From contig DATGIL010000040.1 of assembly GCA_035295745.1 (NCBI GenBank), positions 1 through 29,800 of the forward strand: DNA of 29,800 nt. Reading direction: 5' to 3'. Origin of the DNA: JAIQFL01 sp035295745 (GTDB taxonomy: Bacteria > Acidobacteriota > Terriglobia > Bryobacterales > Bryobacteraceae). Position numbers and translations under genes: made by a program. The notes beneath the pieces are model-generated. The model was not told the origin of the DNA, did not search any database, and was given only the letters and a program-made list of their open reading frames with translations. Positions within the stretch are counted from its first letter, which is position 1. Each line of letters opens with the position of its first letter. This document shows positions 15,305-23,895 of the stretch, in pieces.

Positions 15305-16537
15305 CCGCAGAAGTCCCAGAGATTCCCGCTTTTCGAAACCGGGAAAGACCTGGCCGATATCCGATTGGGCCAGGTGCCCCGTCACCAGCTCGCCGAGCAC
15401 CGCGCGAAAGTCTGTGGTCACTGCCAGATCCCGGCCTTCATAGAGTTGCTCGTGCGCCAGCCCCGGCCAGCGGCCGTATACCTTACCACCGCGCACGGGA
15501 CCGCCCAGCACCATCATCAAACCGCCATGACCATGATCCGTGCCGTTGTCGCCATTCTCCTGCGCGGTCCTCCCGAACTCAGACATGGTCACCAGGACGA
15601 TATCCTCCATGCGATCACCCATGTCCTGGGCAAAAGCGGACAGCGCGAGACCGAATTGCCGCAGCAGGTTCGTCAATTGCGCGGGCTCATTGCCGTGATG
15701 GTCCCAGCCGCCCACCTCGGCAAACGCGGCCTCTACTCCCACATCTGCCTTGATCAGCCGTGCGACCTGCTGCAGATTGCGTCCGAGCTCTCCCCCTTGG
15801 AAGTACTGCGCATTTCCACCTGGATTGTAAGGTCCCTGAGTGATCTGCTTGATCATCTTCATCGCCGCAAACGCATCCTTGCCAGTCTTCTCTAAGCGCA
15901 GATCAGGCGAGTTCGAGTACATCGTCTCCAAAATCGAGGCCGTATCCTCGCTTCCTACCTGAAAGGTCTGCATGTCGTTGACGGCGATTGCGGGTCTGTC
16001 ACCGCGAAGCGTCCTGGGCAACTGCGATCCCATGGCGATCGCGCGCAGCGGCGAAGTCTGGGGACCGACTGGCGGAAGAGCGCGATTCAACCACCCATCT
16101 CCGGCCGTCTTGCCGGGAGTGCCCGATTCCATATAGTCTTGGGCGTCGAAATGCGACCGGGTAGGGTCCGGCGATCCGGTCGCTTCCACAATCGCCAGTT
16201 GCTTCTTGTCCCAAAGAGCTTTCAGCGGCTCCAATTGAGGGTGAAGGCCAAACTGGCCATCGAGATCGATCGCGTTTGGCCCGTTGGGCCCTGCCGTGTC
16301 TCCTCGTTGCCCGCCGGGCCCCGGAATGCCGATGTTGGGCCGCAGTTCGTAATAGCGCTTTTCCGAGAACGGGATCACCACATTCAGGCTGTCTGCCGCA
16401 CCCCTTTGAAAGATCGCGACCAGAATCTTACGTTTCCCCCGGGCGCCTTCGGCCGCGCGTGCGAGCCAGGAGGGCGCCGCACCGATACCGGCCATCACGA
16501 CAGCCGATCCACGCAAAAACCATCGTCTCGTCATCAT
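15299..16537 (-). CDS. DUF1501 protein with twin-arginine signal
   Basis: The 412-residue product starts at ATG 16537 behind GAGGAGG at good spacing; a second ATG follows directly. The N-terminus has a Tat signal (TRRWFLRGSAVVMAGIG). DUF1501 hallmarks are ILVAIFQRGAADSLNVVIP, a HFDAQDYMESGTPG motif, GGWDHHGNEPAQLTNLLRQF, VLVTMSEFGRTAQENG and DHGHGGLMMVLGG. The family belongs to the alkaline-phosphatase-like/sulfatase-related superfamily and is secreted, but its substrate is unknown. Conserved His/Asp residues (WDHH, DHGHGG) could be metal ligands. It is the second gene of a pair with DUF1800: seven bases separate them and its ribosome site lies inside the DUF1800 end. DUF1800-DUF1501 pairs are hallmark gene couples in Acidobacteriota and Planctomycetota. 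Confidence 0.88.
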   Translation of the reverse strand: MMTRRWFLRGSAVVMAGIGAAPSWLARAAEGARGKRKILVAIFQRGAADSLNVVIPFSEKRYYELRPNIGIPGPGGQRGDTAGPNGPNAIDLDGQFGLHPQLEPLKALWDKKQLAIVEATGSPDPTRSHFDAQDYMESGTPGKTAGDGWLNRALPPVGPQTSPLRAIAMGSQLPRTLRGDRPAIAVNDMQTFQVGSEDTASILETMYSNSPDLRLEKTGKDAFAAMKMIKQITQGPYNPGGNAQYFQGGELGRNLQQVARLIKADVGVEAAFAEVGGWDHHGNEPAQLTNLLRQFGLALSAFAQDMGDRMEDIVLVTMSEFGRTAQENGDNGTDHGHGGLMMVLGGPVRGGKVYGRWPGLAHEQLYEGRDLAVTTDFRAVLGELVTGHLAQSDIGQVFPGFEKRESLGLLRS

Positions 16538-16544
16538 GGCTTCT

Positions 16545-18482
16545 TTACCTCCTCTGGAAATCCGGTGAGCTGATAACCAAACCGGCAACCAGTCTGGATG
16601 AAGGCTCCTTGCCCTCGAGTCCCTTCTCCAGGGCCTCCCTGGTCTGCACCGATGCGTCGTGCCCCAGCAGTTGACGTGCGATCGCAGCTGGGTCTTTGCC
16701 CTCCCAATCCTGCTGTTTCAGCTTGACGCCGGCGATCTGACCGGACGCGAGCGAGTTGGCAAACGTCATTCGCCCCATGATGCCCGCGGTATTGAGCCAG
16801 CCGTCACCGGTATTCGGATAACCGGTCGGCTCCACCTTCCCGTAAAGCGGCTCACCGAGGTCCGCGACCTTTTGCGCCAGAGCCCACGTGTCCGTGACGT
16901 CGGCACCCATCGCTCGCACCGAGCTGACCACCATCTCTAGGGGAGATTTCATCTTGGCCTGCCATGCACCTTCCGACAAGAACTCAGTAGAGTTGAACAT
17001 TGTCTGCAGGACAGCCCGCAAATCGCCATCGGTCTTGGTGAATGTCTCGGCCATACGATCGACCAGCGACTGCGGCGGATCGTCGGCCACGAATCTCTGC
17101 GCGAGCTTGCGCGAAATAAACTTCGCAGTGGAGGGATGATGCGCCAGAATGTCGATCACCTGCAGCCCGTCTTGCTCGCCGTTATTCGGGAGCTTGTGGC
17201 CCAACACGACCTTCTCTTCCGTATCGTGCATGAATCCGGCGAACACGAATTCGGGCGCGGTGTTGGGCTTGCGAATCGTCCAGCCCGAGAACGCCCGCGC
17301 TACCGCAATCACGTCCTGCTGCGTGTAGCCGCCATTGACGCCGAGAGTGTGCAGTTCCATCAGTTCGCGGCCATAATTCTCATTCAGGCCGCGCGGCTGC
17401 CGCTGGGGTTGGCGCAAGGCGCCGGCAGGTGCGGCCAACGGGCCGATGTCGAGCGCGTCAGGAGCCATCGACTCCCAGTTGTCGAGGTAATAGAGCATCG
17501 CCGGGTGTCGTGCGGTCGCCAACAAAAGGTCGTGGAAGTGACCCAAAACGTGCGGACGAATGGCGTCGCGCTCGAAGCTCGCGAGCACAGGACGTTCGGA
17601 GTTTTTGGCCTCGTAGACGTTGAAATGGTTGAACCAGAAATCCACCAGTACTTCTTCCAATTGCCGATTGGTATACAGAGCGCGGAAGACCTTGCCCTCT
17701 CGCAAGTCATTCGTGATGATCTGTTGTGGCTGGCGCAGCATCATCCCCTGACGGCGCATCTCCGCAAACTCGGCGAGCGATTGAGGAGGCAATGCGGCCG
17801 CGACCTGCTGGCGTTTCACCGGATCCAGGTAGGCGAACAGGGCCGTGAGTTGTTCCTGGTTGCCGCGCATGGCGGCCGCCACCTGGTCCTGGTTCAACAG
17901 TTCGTTGAGAGGCGGCATGCGCCGGCGAAACTCTTTCTGACGCTCCTCATTCTGCGCCTGGCGTGCCGTCTCGGCTTCCTTCTGCAGTTCCGGCATGCAC
18001 GAGAAAGCTTGCGGACTAACCAGCGCGAGCGCTTGGCGGCGCTTTTCGGGATCGAGCGGTTTGAGCACGGCGAGGCGTTCCTCGAGGGTCCCAGTCGTGA
18101 GTTTGCGCATCACATCAGACGGCACCACGTCATTCGGGCGCATCGACATCTGCATAAAACCTGGGGGTGTCGAGGGATACTCTCTGAGAATTTCCGCGGG
18201 TGTCATGTGCAGAGTCTCGAGCGGCTTGACCTTACCTTCCAGGACGGGGTTTTCGGGAATGCGGTCAGGATGAAGTTGCAGGTCCACCCATTTCTCGATG
18301 CCAAGACGGCGCACTTCGTCCGGATCGCCGGGGCGCGGCCCGAAGGTCAGACGATTCAGCGCCTGCAAAATCTGTTGGTCTGGGGAGAGTTTGGTGTCGA
18401 AGCGACCGGAGCCGTTCCCGGTGAAGAGAAAGCCAGCCGCCAGGAACGTCACCGAGACGATGGTCAGTCTCAGGAGTCTCAT
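16545..18482 (-). CDS. DUF1800 protein with an inserted helical segment
   Basis: I choose ATG 18482 (MRLLRLTIVSVTFLAAGFLF, a signal peptide) behind GGAGGT; the product is 645 residues. DUF1800 features are the start ILQALNRLTFGPRPGDPDEV, IEKWVDLQL, LEEVLVDFWFNHFNVY, LDNWESMAPDA, ENYGRELMELHTLGVNGGYT, VARAFSGWTIR, and GYPNTGDGWLNTAGIMGRM near the end. Between about 120 and 250 there is an extra Gln/Arg-rich helical insert (EKRRQALALVSPQA, QNEERQKEFRRRMPPLNELL, DPVKRQQVAAALPPQSL) with two similar 'LDP.KR.QAL/VA..(S)PQ' units. The family function is unknown; it is exported and co-occurs with DUF1501, which follows directly. About 530 bases of gene-free DNA separate it from the divergent PilZ gene. 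Confidence 0.88.
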   Translation of the reverse strand: MRLLRLTIVSVTFLAAGFLFTGNGSGRFDTKLSPDQQILQALNRLTFGPRPGDPDEVRRLGIEKWVDLQLHPDRIPENPVLEGKVKPLETLHMTPAEILREYPSTPPGFMQMSMRPNDVVPSDVMRKLTTGTLEERLAVLKPLDPEKRRQALALVSPQAFSCMPELQKEAETARQAQNEERQKEFRRRMPPLNELLNQDQVAAAMRGNQEQLTALFAYLDPVKRQQVAAALPPQSLAEFAEMRRQGMMLRQPQQIITNDLREGKVFRALYTNRQLEEVLVDFWFNHFNVYEAKNSERPVLASFERDAIRPHVLGHFHDLLLATARHPAMLYYLDNWESMAPDALDIGPLAAPAGALRQPQRQPRGLNENYGRELMELHTLGVNGGYTQQDVIAVARAFSGWTIRKPNTAPEFVFAGFMHDTEEKVVLGHKLPNNGEQDGLQVIDILAHHPSTAKFISRKLAQRFVADDPPQSLVDRMAETFTKTDGDLRAVLQTMFNSTEFLSEGAWQAKMKSPLEMVVSSVRAMGADVTDTWALAQKVADLGEPLYGKVEPTGYPNTGDGWLNTAGIMGRMTFANSLASGQIAGVKLKQQDWEGKDPAAIARQLLGHDASVQTREALEKGLEGKEPSSRLVAGLVISSPDFQRR

Positions 18483-18659
18483 TATGGCGTACCTCCGGCA
18501 GGGACGAATGCTGCCTCCCGTCCCTGTCAATCAAGAGTATATACCGTTCGGCCAGACATTCGTTGCCGACGCGCCTCCGGCGAGCTCTCCATCTACAGCG
18601 AGTGGGGTGTTTCAGGGACGCACACATTCTCCAATGGTCTTCTGCTTTGAGATCAGGCT

Positions 18660-18880
18660 TAAGTGGAAGCTAAGTACACCGTTTCAGAAATACGGTTTCG
18701 TATTTTGGCAAGAACACTCCCTCACGGTAGTAGCTCGCAACCTACCCAAATACGTTCGCGCAATACGTGCGCTTGCGAGCCGCGGGCGTCAGCAAGCGAT
18801 CTGGGATTACGCCGGCGGACTTTTGAAACCAGGTACTAATCTAAGTACAAGGTGGTAAATACGTAGCACCACGTACCGGG
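18660..18880. other. Intergenic region with nested inverted repeats and repeated AATACG motifs
   Basis: No gene is visible from 18483 to 19012. Within it, AAATACG (18688-18694) and CGTATTT (18699-18705) form a perfect 7-bp palindrome. GCTCGCAA (18733-18740) pairs with TTGCGAGC (18773-18780) around a loop that holds a second stem GCGCA/TGCGC (18758-18762 and 18768-18772). GTGGT (18852-18856) pairs with ACCAC (18868-18872). AATACG recurs at 18689, 18749, 18762 and 18858. Either a structured RNA leader or a cluster of regulator sites is possible; strand cannot be fixed. No known riboswitch core was recognised. Confidence 0.35.
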
Positions 18881-19012
18881 GCTTCATCAGTTCACCCGGC
18901 CTCCGACTCACTCTCCGTCACTAGTTCAGTACTGGATCCAGCGACCTTTCAGATCTATTGATCCGAATTGCTGTCGACCTCTATAACTAACTTCGACAGG
19001 AGAGAGACTTAC

Positions 19013-19342
19013 TTGAGCAACGAGTTTGAGCCAGGCCCCCACGAGCGGCGGAGACATCGCAGGTTTGCCATGGAAATGGAATTGCGATATCAACTGTCGG
19101 GCGGGCAGTCGGGGGCTGGAGAACTGATCAACATCAGCACAGGTGGGTTGCTCTTCCACTGTGCGGAAACCTTACCCGTCGGCGAACTGTTACGTGCCGA
19201 CCTGACCTGGCCGTTCCCGACGCAAGCCGGACAGCCAGTGGAATTGCGCGTTCACGGAATTATTGTGCGCAGTGACGCGCAAGGTACCGCGAGCTCGATC
19301 AGTAAACGTCATTTTCGAGTTCCAGAGTTGCCATTGCCATGA
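19013..19342 (+). CDS. PilZ domain protein
   Basis: I choose TTG 19013 behind AGGAGAGAG (18998-19006), giving 109 residues; the longer frame from TTG 18968 has no ribosome site. The c-di-GMP-binding signature is present: an arginine-rich start ERRRHRRFAMEMELRYQLSG (RxxxR) and, about 30 residues later, NISTGGLLF in place of the usual D/NxSxxG. The rest is a beta-barrel pattern (LRADLTWPFP, VELRVHGIIVRSD, HFRV). Single-domain PilZ proteins act as c-di-GMP effectors in motility, secretion or polysaccharide control. It lies 154 bases before the PEP-CTERM gene on the same strand, but the promoter between them suggests separate transcription. Confidence 0.75.
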   Translation: MSNEFEPGPHERRRHRRFAMEMELRYQLSGGQSGAGELINISTGGLLFHCAETLPVGELLRADLTWPFPTQAGQPVELRVHGIIVRSDAQGTASSISKRHFRVPELPLP

Positions 19343-19431
19343 TCCAGATCAACGCTGTTCCAGCATCGTTCTGCAAACATAGTACCAGTACTTTCCCTAC
19401 CGGGTTATTCCCTATGTCGCTGCTACTTTTC

Positions 19432-19461
19432 TTGACTAGGCGGGATTCCGGATGGGATTAT
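19432..19461 (+). promoter_or_regulatory. Putative promoter of the PEP-CTERM gene
   Basis: TTGACT (19432-19437) and GATTAT (19456-19461) lie 18 bases apart, 34 bases before ATG 19496. AGGAGG at 19481-19486 is the ribosome site. This gene therefore has a conventional leader, unlike several others in the window. Confidence 0.45.
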
Positions 19462-19495
19462 CTTAAGTTTGGCGAACCCAAGGAGGATCGTTTGT

Positions 19496-20338
19496 ATGTC
19501 TAGCCGCGCCGTAACGGTATTAATGCGGAATTTAGCCGTTGCCGGGATATCATGCCTGGCAGTTTCTCAAGCGGGGGCACAGGTTACCTGTACTCCCAAT
19601 ACCTTGAACCACTTACAGTCCGGTTGCGAGCAGTTAGACAAGATCTTCACGAACATCACGCTGACTAACAACAACGGGCCAAACGCGAGCCTGATCGTCG
19701 GAACGTTTACCGGCACTTCCGAAACCGCTGGCGTCACCGCGAACTTCGCGACTTCCTGGACCGCCCTGGGCGGCTTGACAACAACCAACACGACGCACGC
19801 CACAATCGGTTATGAAGTATCGGTCGACCCGACTTTCATCCCGCCGGATCCCACTAAATTCTGGGCCATCACGAGTCTTTCGCTTGCCGAGGCTGGGGCG
19901 GTCGCGGTTTTTCAGGGTGCTTCGGTAAAGGTCGTCGAAGACTTCTGCCTGGGAGCAGCCAGCTTCAACTGTACCTCCACATCTCCAAATTTCGGGTTTA
20001 TCCAGTACGAACGGGACGGCGGCAACGGCGGCACCACCACCGACACGATTTGCTTCAACGATGGCGCCTCCAGTTGCACGCCCACCAACGGATCGCTCAC
20101 ATTGACCATTGCCTTGTCGGGAATGCCTTTCCAGCAGGGAGTTCAAGAGTTGGCGGTTCAGGATGTGCTCACGCTCACGGCGCCTGCTCCTTTCCGCGTC
20201 ACCAATCTGAACGATGTCTCGAATACTTTCGGCGAGAGTGCGGTCCCCGAGCCCGGCACCTTCGCGCTTGCGGGATTCGTTTTGACGGTTCTGGCAGTGG
20301 TTTCGGCGCGGCGGATGGTTACTGCACGGCAATCGTAA
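19496..20338 (+). CDS. PEP-CTERM sorted extracellular protein
   Basis: ATG 19496 is nine bases after AGGAGG and gives 280 residues. An N-terminal signal peptide (LMRNLAVAGISCLAVSQAGA) is followed by a Thr/Asn-rich beta-type body with six Cys (VTCTPNTL, SGCEQ, DFCLGA, FNCTST, ICFND, SCTPT). The C-terminus is a classic PEP-CTERM anchor: AVPEPGTFALAGF, a hydrophobic helix LTVLAVVSA, and a basic tail RRMV. PEP-CTERM proteins are cleaved and exported by exosortase (EpsH) and are often linked to exopolysaccharide or floc formation. No exosortase gene is in the window. The end overlaps the convergent NHL gene by 20 bases. The body matches no family I recognise. Confidence 0.85.
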   Translation: MSSRAVTVLMRNLAVAGISCLAVSQAGAQVTCTPNTLNHLQSGCEQLDKIFTNITLTNNNGPNASLIVGTFTGTSETAGVTANFATSWTALGGLTTTNTTHATIGYEVSVDPTFIPPDPTKFWAITSLSLAEAGAVAVFQGASVKVVEDFCLGAASFNCTSTSPNFGFIQYERDGGNGGTTTDTICFNDGASSCTPTNGSLTLTIALSGMPFQQGVQELAVQDVLTLTAPAPFRVTNLNDVSNTFGESAVPEPGTFALAGFVLTVLAVVSARRMVTARQS

Positions 20339-23123
20339 CGCCATTGGGGCTGGAAGCATTCCCCACTTGCAACACCACGGGCACTGCGGCGCCAGCTGCA
20401 GTGCTTGCAGGAATCTGAACATCCACCCGCATGATCCCGGCGACCATTCCAGTAGCTCCGCCTGCGTATTGAACCGTTGCCGCCTGTCCGCCGACAAGTG
20501 CCGAAACCGGCAGGACCGGCTGGGGTAACGGGGACGCGCCCACCTTGCCATCGATTCCGGGCGGAGCAGTCTGTCCTTCACCCGTCGCGAATAGCGTGAT
20601 CACGCTTCCCGCGCTTGCCGGGTGACTGGAACTGTTGGGTTGCCCATCGGCGTTGACTGCTGCCGCCTGACCATGGCCGGACGAATCTGCCGTGAGCCAA
20701 GCAGGCACCGAAGCTACCACAGGTACGGACGCCGAGAAGGGAACCAGGCTCTGATATTGAACCATCACTTGAGCTGTCGTGCCGGAGACTCCGTAGGGAA
20801 CCACAGCCGTGATCTGCCGGGCTGAAGCGTACAGTACAGGAGCGAGGATTCCGTTGAACGTCACGCTGACGCCTGCCAACTGTGTCCCGATGAGCCCCGA
20901 GCTGTTCACCTGGAATTGCGCCGGCTGTGCGGGACCCAAATTCGATCCCGTGATCGCCACCAACTCTCCCGGTGACACCGGGCCAGACTGGAAGCTGCCC
21001 GCGCTCACGACACCGGCTTGCGCCGCGACGCTGGCCGCTTGTTGCAACACGCGAATTGCGCTATTTCCGGCATCCGCGATGAAGATGTTACCGGAGGGGT
21101 CGATCGCCAGGCCCCAGGGGTTGTTCAACGGTGCGTTGGTAGCGGGGCCACCGTCGTTTATGTAACAGCAGTTCCCATTACCGGCGATGGTAGAGATGGT
21201 GCCGTCGGTAGCCACCCTGCGGATCCGGTTCTCGCCCGATTCCGAGATGTAGACGTTGCCTGCGCTATCCACTGCGAGCCCGCGAGGAGTGCTCACCAAT
21301 GCATTGGCTGCAGGTCCGCCATCGCCCGTGAACGCCGTCGCCGTGCCAGCGATCGTGGTGATCGTGCCGCTCGCTGAGACCTCGCGGATCCTCCCATTAT
21401 TCTGGTCGGCGATGTAGAGATTGCCCGCCGCATCCACAGCCACTGCGGTCGGGTTATTGAGCAGCGCATCAGTCGCCGCTCCTCCATCGCCGGCGAATCC
21501 CTGGCCCTTGCCGACGATCGTGTGGATGGTGAGCGTGTCCACGTCGACTCGCCGTATCCGGTTGTCTTGTGTATCGGCTATATAGAGATTCCCGTGGCTG
21601 TCGAAGGTGATCGCTTGTGGCGCATGAATGGCGGCGTCCAGCGGCGACCCGCCGTCACCGAAAAGTCCCGCATTTCCATTTCCGGCGTAGGTGCCGATGG
21701 TGCCGTCGCTGAGCACTTCCCGGATGCGATTGTTGCCGGTATCGGCAATAAACAGATTGCCGTCCTTGATGGCCACTCCCATGGGTTGGTTCAGCAGCGC
21801 CGCGGTAGCCGGTCCGCTCTCACCGCCGAAACCGGGCGCGCCGTTGCCTGCCACCGTCGTGATAACGCCATTCGGAGCGATCTTGCGTACGCGATTATTG
21901 CCGGGGTCGGCGAAGTAAAGCGAACCGTCTGTGTCCAACGCCATACCGGCGGGTGTGTCGATCTGCGCCTTCGACGCAGGGCCGCCGTCGCCTGAGAAGC
22001 TGTTGTCACCATCGCCTGCGATTAAGCTAAAGGCCCCCGCCGCGGTGACCTTCCAGATTTTAAAATCGCCGCGCGTCAGCCCGGAACCGGACCCGATAGA
22101 GCCTGCGGCATAGTAGAACGCCCCGTTCGAATCCACCGCGACACCGGTGGGACCGCTGATGCGCGCGGAGATCGCGAGCACTCCATTCACCGGCAGTTGT
22201 TCCGCAGTGACATTGCCCGCAACGGTGCTGATGGTACCCTGGGCGATTTTGCGAATGCGAACCGCGCCCAGATCCGCGATGTAGAGGGTCCCGGATGCGT
22301 CCACGGCAACGTCCGTGGGCAAGAATAACGTCGCACTCGAGGCGGGTCCATTGTCACCCGCAGAACCGGGAAATCCCGTCCCCGCCATGGTGCTGATCGT
22401 CCCATTGGGAGCTACCATGCGGATCACATTATTGAACGTGTCGGCAATGTACAGGTTTCCGGCGGAGTCGACAGCGACACCCTCAGGCTGATTCAACGAC
22501 GCCTGTGTGGCCGGACCGCCGTCGCCCATGTAATCCGGCGCATTATTGCCAGCGACGGTAGAAATGGTCCCATTCGCTGCAACCATGCGAATGCAGCTAT
22601 TGCCGGTATCGGCGATGTAAATGTTCCCGGCGGAATCCACCGCCACACCAGTCGGACCGTTCAGTTTCGCTCCGACGGCTGGACTGCCATCGCCGGAGAA
22701 GCCGTTGGTTCCGATGCCGGCGACGGTGCTGATCGTGCCGCTGGTCGCGATCTTGCGAACCACATTCGCTGCACGATCCGCTATATAGAGGTTCCCTGCC
22801 GTATCAAGGGCAACGCCCTCGGGGAAGGCAAGCTGCGAGCTCGTGGCCGGACCGCCATCCCCCAGATATCCGTAGCGTCCGTTGCCGGCGAGGCGCGTCA
22901 GAGTGCCTTGCAGATCGACCTTGAAAACGGAGTGAAGGCTGGCGAAATAGACATTCCCAGCAGTGTCCACAGCGACGCGCGGCGGGTCGCCAATGGAATC
23001 GGTTGCGGCTAGTGAGGGTGTAGCTGGAGGTATCCCACCCGCGATGGTTGAGATCACATACTGCTGGCCCCACGAGACTGCGTTAATGCAAAGAAATACC
23101 AGGAGGACAAAAAGCCTGATCAT
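20319..23123 (-). CDS. Secreted NHL-repeat propeller with Solibacter-type C-terminal domain
   Basis: The 934-residue protein begins MIRLFVLLVFLCINAVSWGQ (signal peptide), preceded by AGGTGA. From about residue 25 to 690 it has about twelve ~55-residue NHL repeats. Each carries variants of GVAVDSAGNLYIADTGNNRI, then RK/RM-V-A..GTISTVAG and GDGGPATxAxLNxP. The last ~240 residues (SAGSFQSGPVSPGELVAITG, GVSVTFNGILAPVLYAS, ITAVVPYGVSGTTAQVMVQY, LFATGEGQTAPPG) match the TIGR03437-type domain, found mainly in Solibacter relatives. NHL propellers usually bind ligands; some act as lyases, but no catalytic residue stands out. Codon-level repetition is high between 21070 and 22990. It is downstream of the HAD gene on the same strand, 54 bases away. 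Confidence 0.87.
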   Translation of the reverse strand: MIRLFVLLVFLCINAVSWGQQYVISTIAGGIPPATPSLAATDSIGDPPRVAVDTAGNVYFASLHSVFKVDLQGTLTRLAGNGRYGYLGDGGPATSSQLAFPEGVALDTAGNLYIADRAANVVRKIATSGTISTVAGIGTNGFSGDGSPAVGAKLNGPTGVAVDSAGNIYIADTGNSCIRMVAANGTISTVAGNNAPDYMGDGGPATQASLNQPEGVAVDSAGNLYIADTFNNVIRMVAPNGTISTMAGTGFPGSAGDNGPASSATLFLPTDVAVDASGTLYIADLGAVRIRKIAQGTISTVAGNVTAEQLPVNGVLAISARISGPTGVAVDSNGAFYYAAGSIGSGSGLTRGDFKIWKVTAAGAFSLIAGDGDNSFSGDGGPASKAQIDTPAGMALDTDGSLYFADPGNNRVRKIAPNGVITTVAGNGAPGFGGESGPATAALLNQPMGVAIKDGNLFIADTGNNRIREVLSDGTIGTYAGNGNAGLFGDGGSPLDAAIHAPQAITFDSHGNLYIADTQDNRIRRVDVDTLTIHTIVGKGQGFAGDGGAATDALLNNPTAVAVDAAGNLYIADQNNGRIREVSASGTITTIAGTATAFTGDGGPAANALVSTPRGLAVDSAGNVYISESGENRIRRVATDGTISTIAGNGNCCYINDGGPATNAPLNNPWGLAIDPSGNIFIADAGNSAIRVLQQAASVAAQAGVVSAGSFQSGPVSPGELVAITGSNLGPAQPAQFQVNSSGLIGTQLAGVSVTFNGILAPVLYASARQITAVVPYGVSGTTAQVMVQYQSLVPFSASVPVVASVPAWLTADSSGHGQAAAVNADGQPNSSSHPASAGSVITLFATGEGQTAPPGIDGKVGASPLPQPVLPVSALVGGQAATVQYAGGATGMVAGIMRVDVQIPASTAAGAAVPVVLQVGNASSPNGVTIAVQ

Positions 23124-23177
23124 GACCGGTCACCTGTATAAGCGAGCTTAATAGTGTATGATAACCCGGATTTCACC

Positions 23178-23864
23178 CTACTCCAGCATTCGAAGGCGCA
23201 GCCCGCGGAGATCCGGCAGGAGAATATCCGGCCCATGTGTTTGCAACTCTTCCGTGGAGGTCAGGCCGGTCGCAACGGCAATAGAACGAATGCGATTTTC
23301 CCGTGCCGCCAGAACGTCGGCAGGAGAATCCCCGATCAGTGAGATGCTCGCGCCGCCACCGATCCAGCCCTTGGCACGCGCCTCGCGGATCGCGATCTTT
23401 GCCAGGCCGGTACGCGTCTTGGCCATGTCGCCGAAAGCCCCGAAACGAAAGTAGTGGCGCAGCCCGGCGCGCTCGAGTTTCCGCCAGCCGATCCGGGTTA
23501 GATTGCCGGTCACCAACCCCAGCAGCATCCCGCGACGAGTCAACCGGTCGAGAATAGCCCGGACGCCCGGACAGTGCTTATCTTCCAACACCGGGCAAGT
23601 GCGCAGATAGCGGCGTTCTGCCGTGGGCAGAATCTTCGGAAGGGCCTCAGTGATCTGTGCGCGCCTCGCGCCCGCACGCCGCATCATGATGGTGAGAATG
23701 TCGGGGTCGAGCATACCTTGTACGGGTATGCCCTCGGTGGTGGTTTCGAGCCTGGTAATGCGCTTGACCGCGTATACCAGCGCTTCGCGGTGATGTGGTC
23801 CGGCACGCCGCACGAGCGTGCCATCGATATCGAAAAGGATCAGTGCGCGGTAGCTCAAAAGCAA
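23178..23864 (-). CDS. HAD-family phosphatase (phosphoglycolate phosphatase-like)
   Basis: The 228-residue protein has all HAD motifs: LILFDIDGTLVRR (motif I, nucleophile Asp then DGT), LLGLVTGNLTRIG (motif II), a Lys in GDMAKTRTGLAKIA (motif III), and ISLIGDSPADVLAAREN (motif IV). A helical cap lies between motif I and II. Beta-phosphoglucomutase/Gph-like substrates are likely, but sequence does not tell which. The start is uncertain: TTG 23864 fits the frame, an in-frame TTG at 23858 is possible, and a nearby ATG (23868) is out of frame. The gene is divergent from aguB with 31 bases between the starts. Confidence 0.8.
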   Translation of the reverse strand: MLLSYRALILFDIDGTLVRRAGPHHREALVYAVKRITRLETTTEGIPVQGMLDPDILTIMMRRAGARRAQITEALPKILPTAERRYLRTCPVLEDKHCPGVRAILDRLTRRGMLLGLVTGNLTRIGWRKLERAGLRHYFRFGAFGDMAKTRTGLAKIAIREARAKGWIGGGASISLIGDSPADVLAARENRIRSIAVATGLTSTEELQTHGPDILLPDLRGLRLRMLE

Positions 23865-23883
23865 TCATAACCCGCGAGGCCGG

Positions 23884-23889
23884 TACAAT
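23884..23889 (+). promoter_or_regulatory. -10-like box adjoining the aguB GTG start
   Basis: TACAAT ends six bases before GTG 23896, and no Shine-Dalgarno sequence precedes the start codon. Transcription would begin at or next to the codon, which suggests a leaderless aguBA message. No clear -35 box is seen. Confidence 0.4.
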
Positions 23890-23895
23890 AGTTTT

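Noticed and set aside
17136..18650. 504-codon plus-strand frame opposite DUF1800
   Set aside because: It lies antisense to a well-recognised protein; the translation is His/Arg-rich without domain signals, as expected from GC-rich codon bias.
18840..18960. Possible c-di-GMP riboswitch upstream of the PilZ gene
   Set aside because: The conserved GEMM core and its tetraloop-receptor segments are not present.
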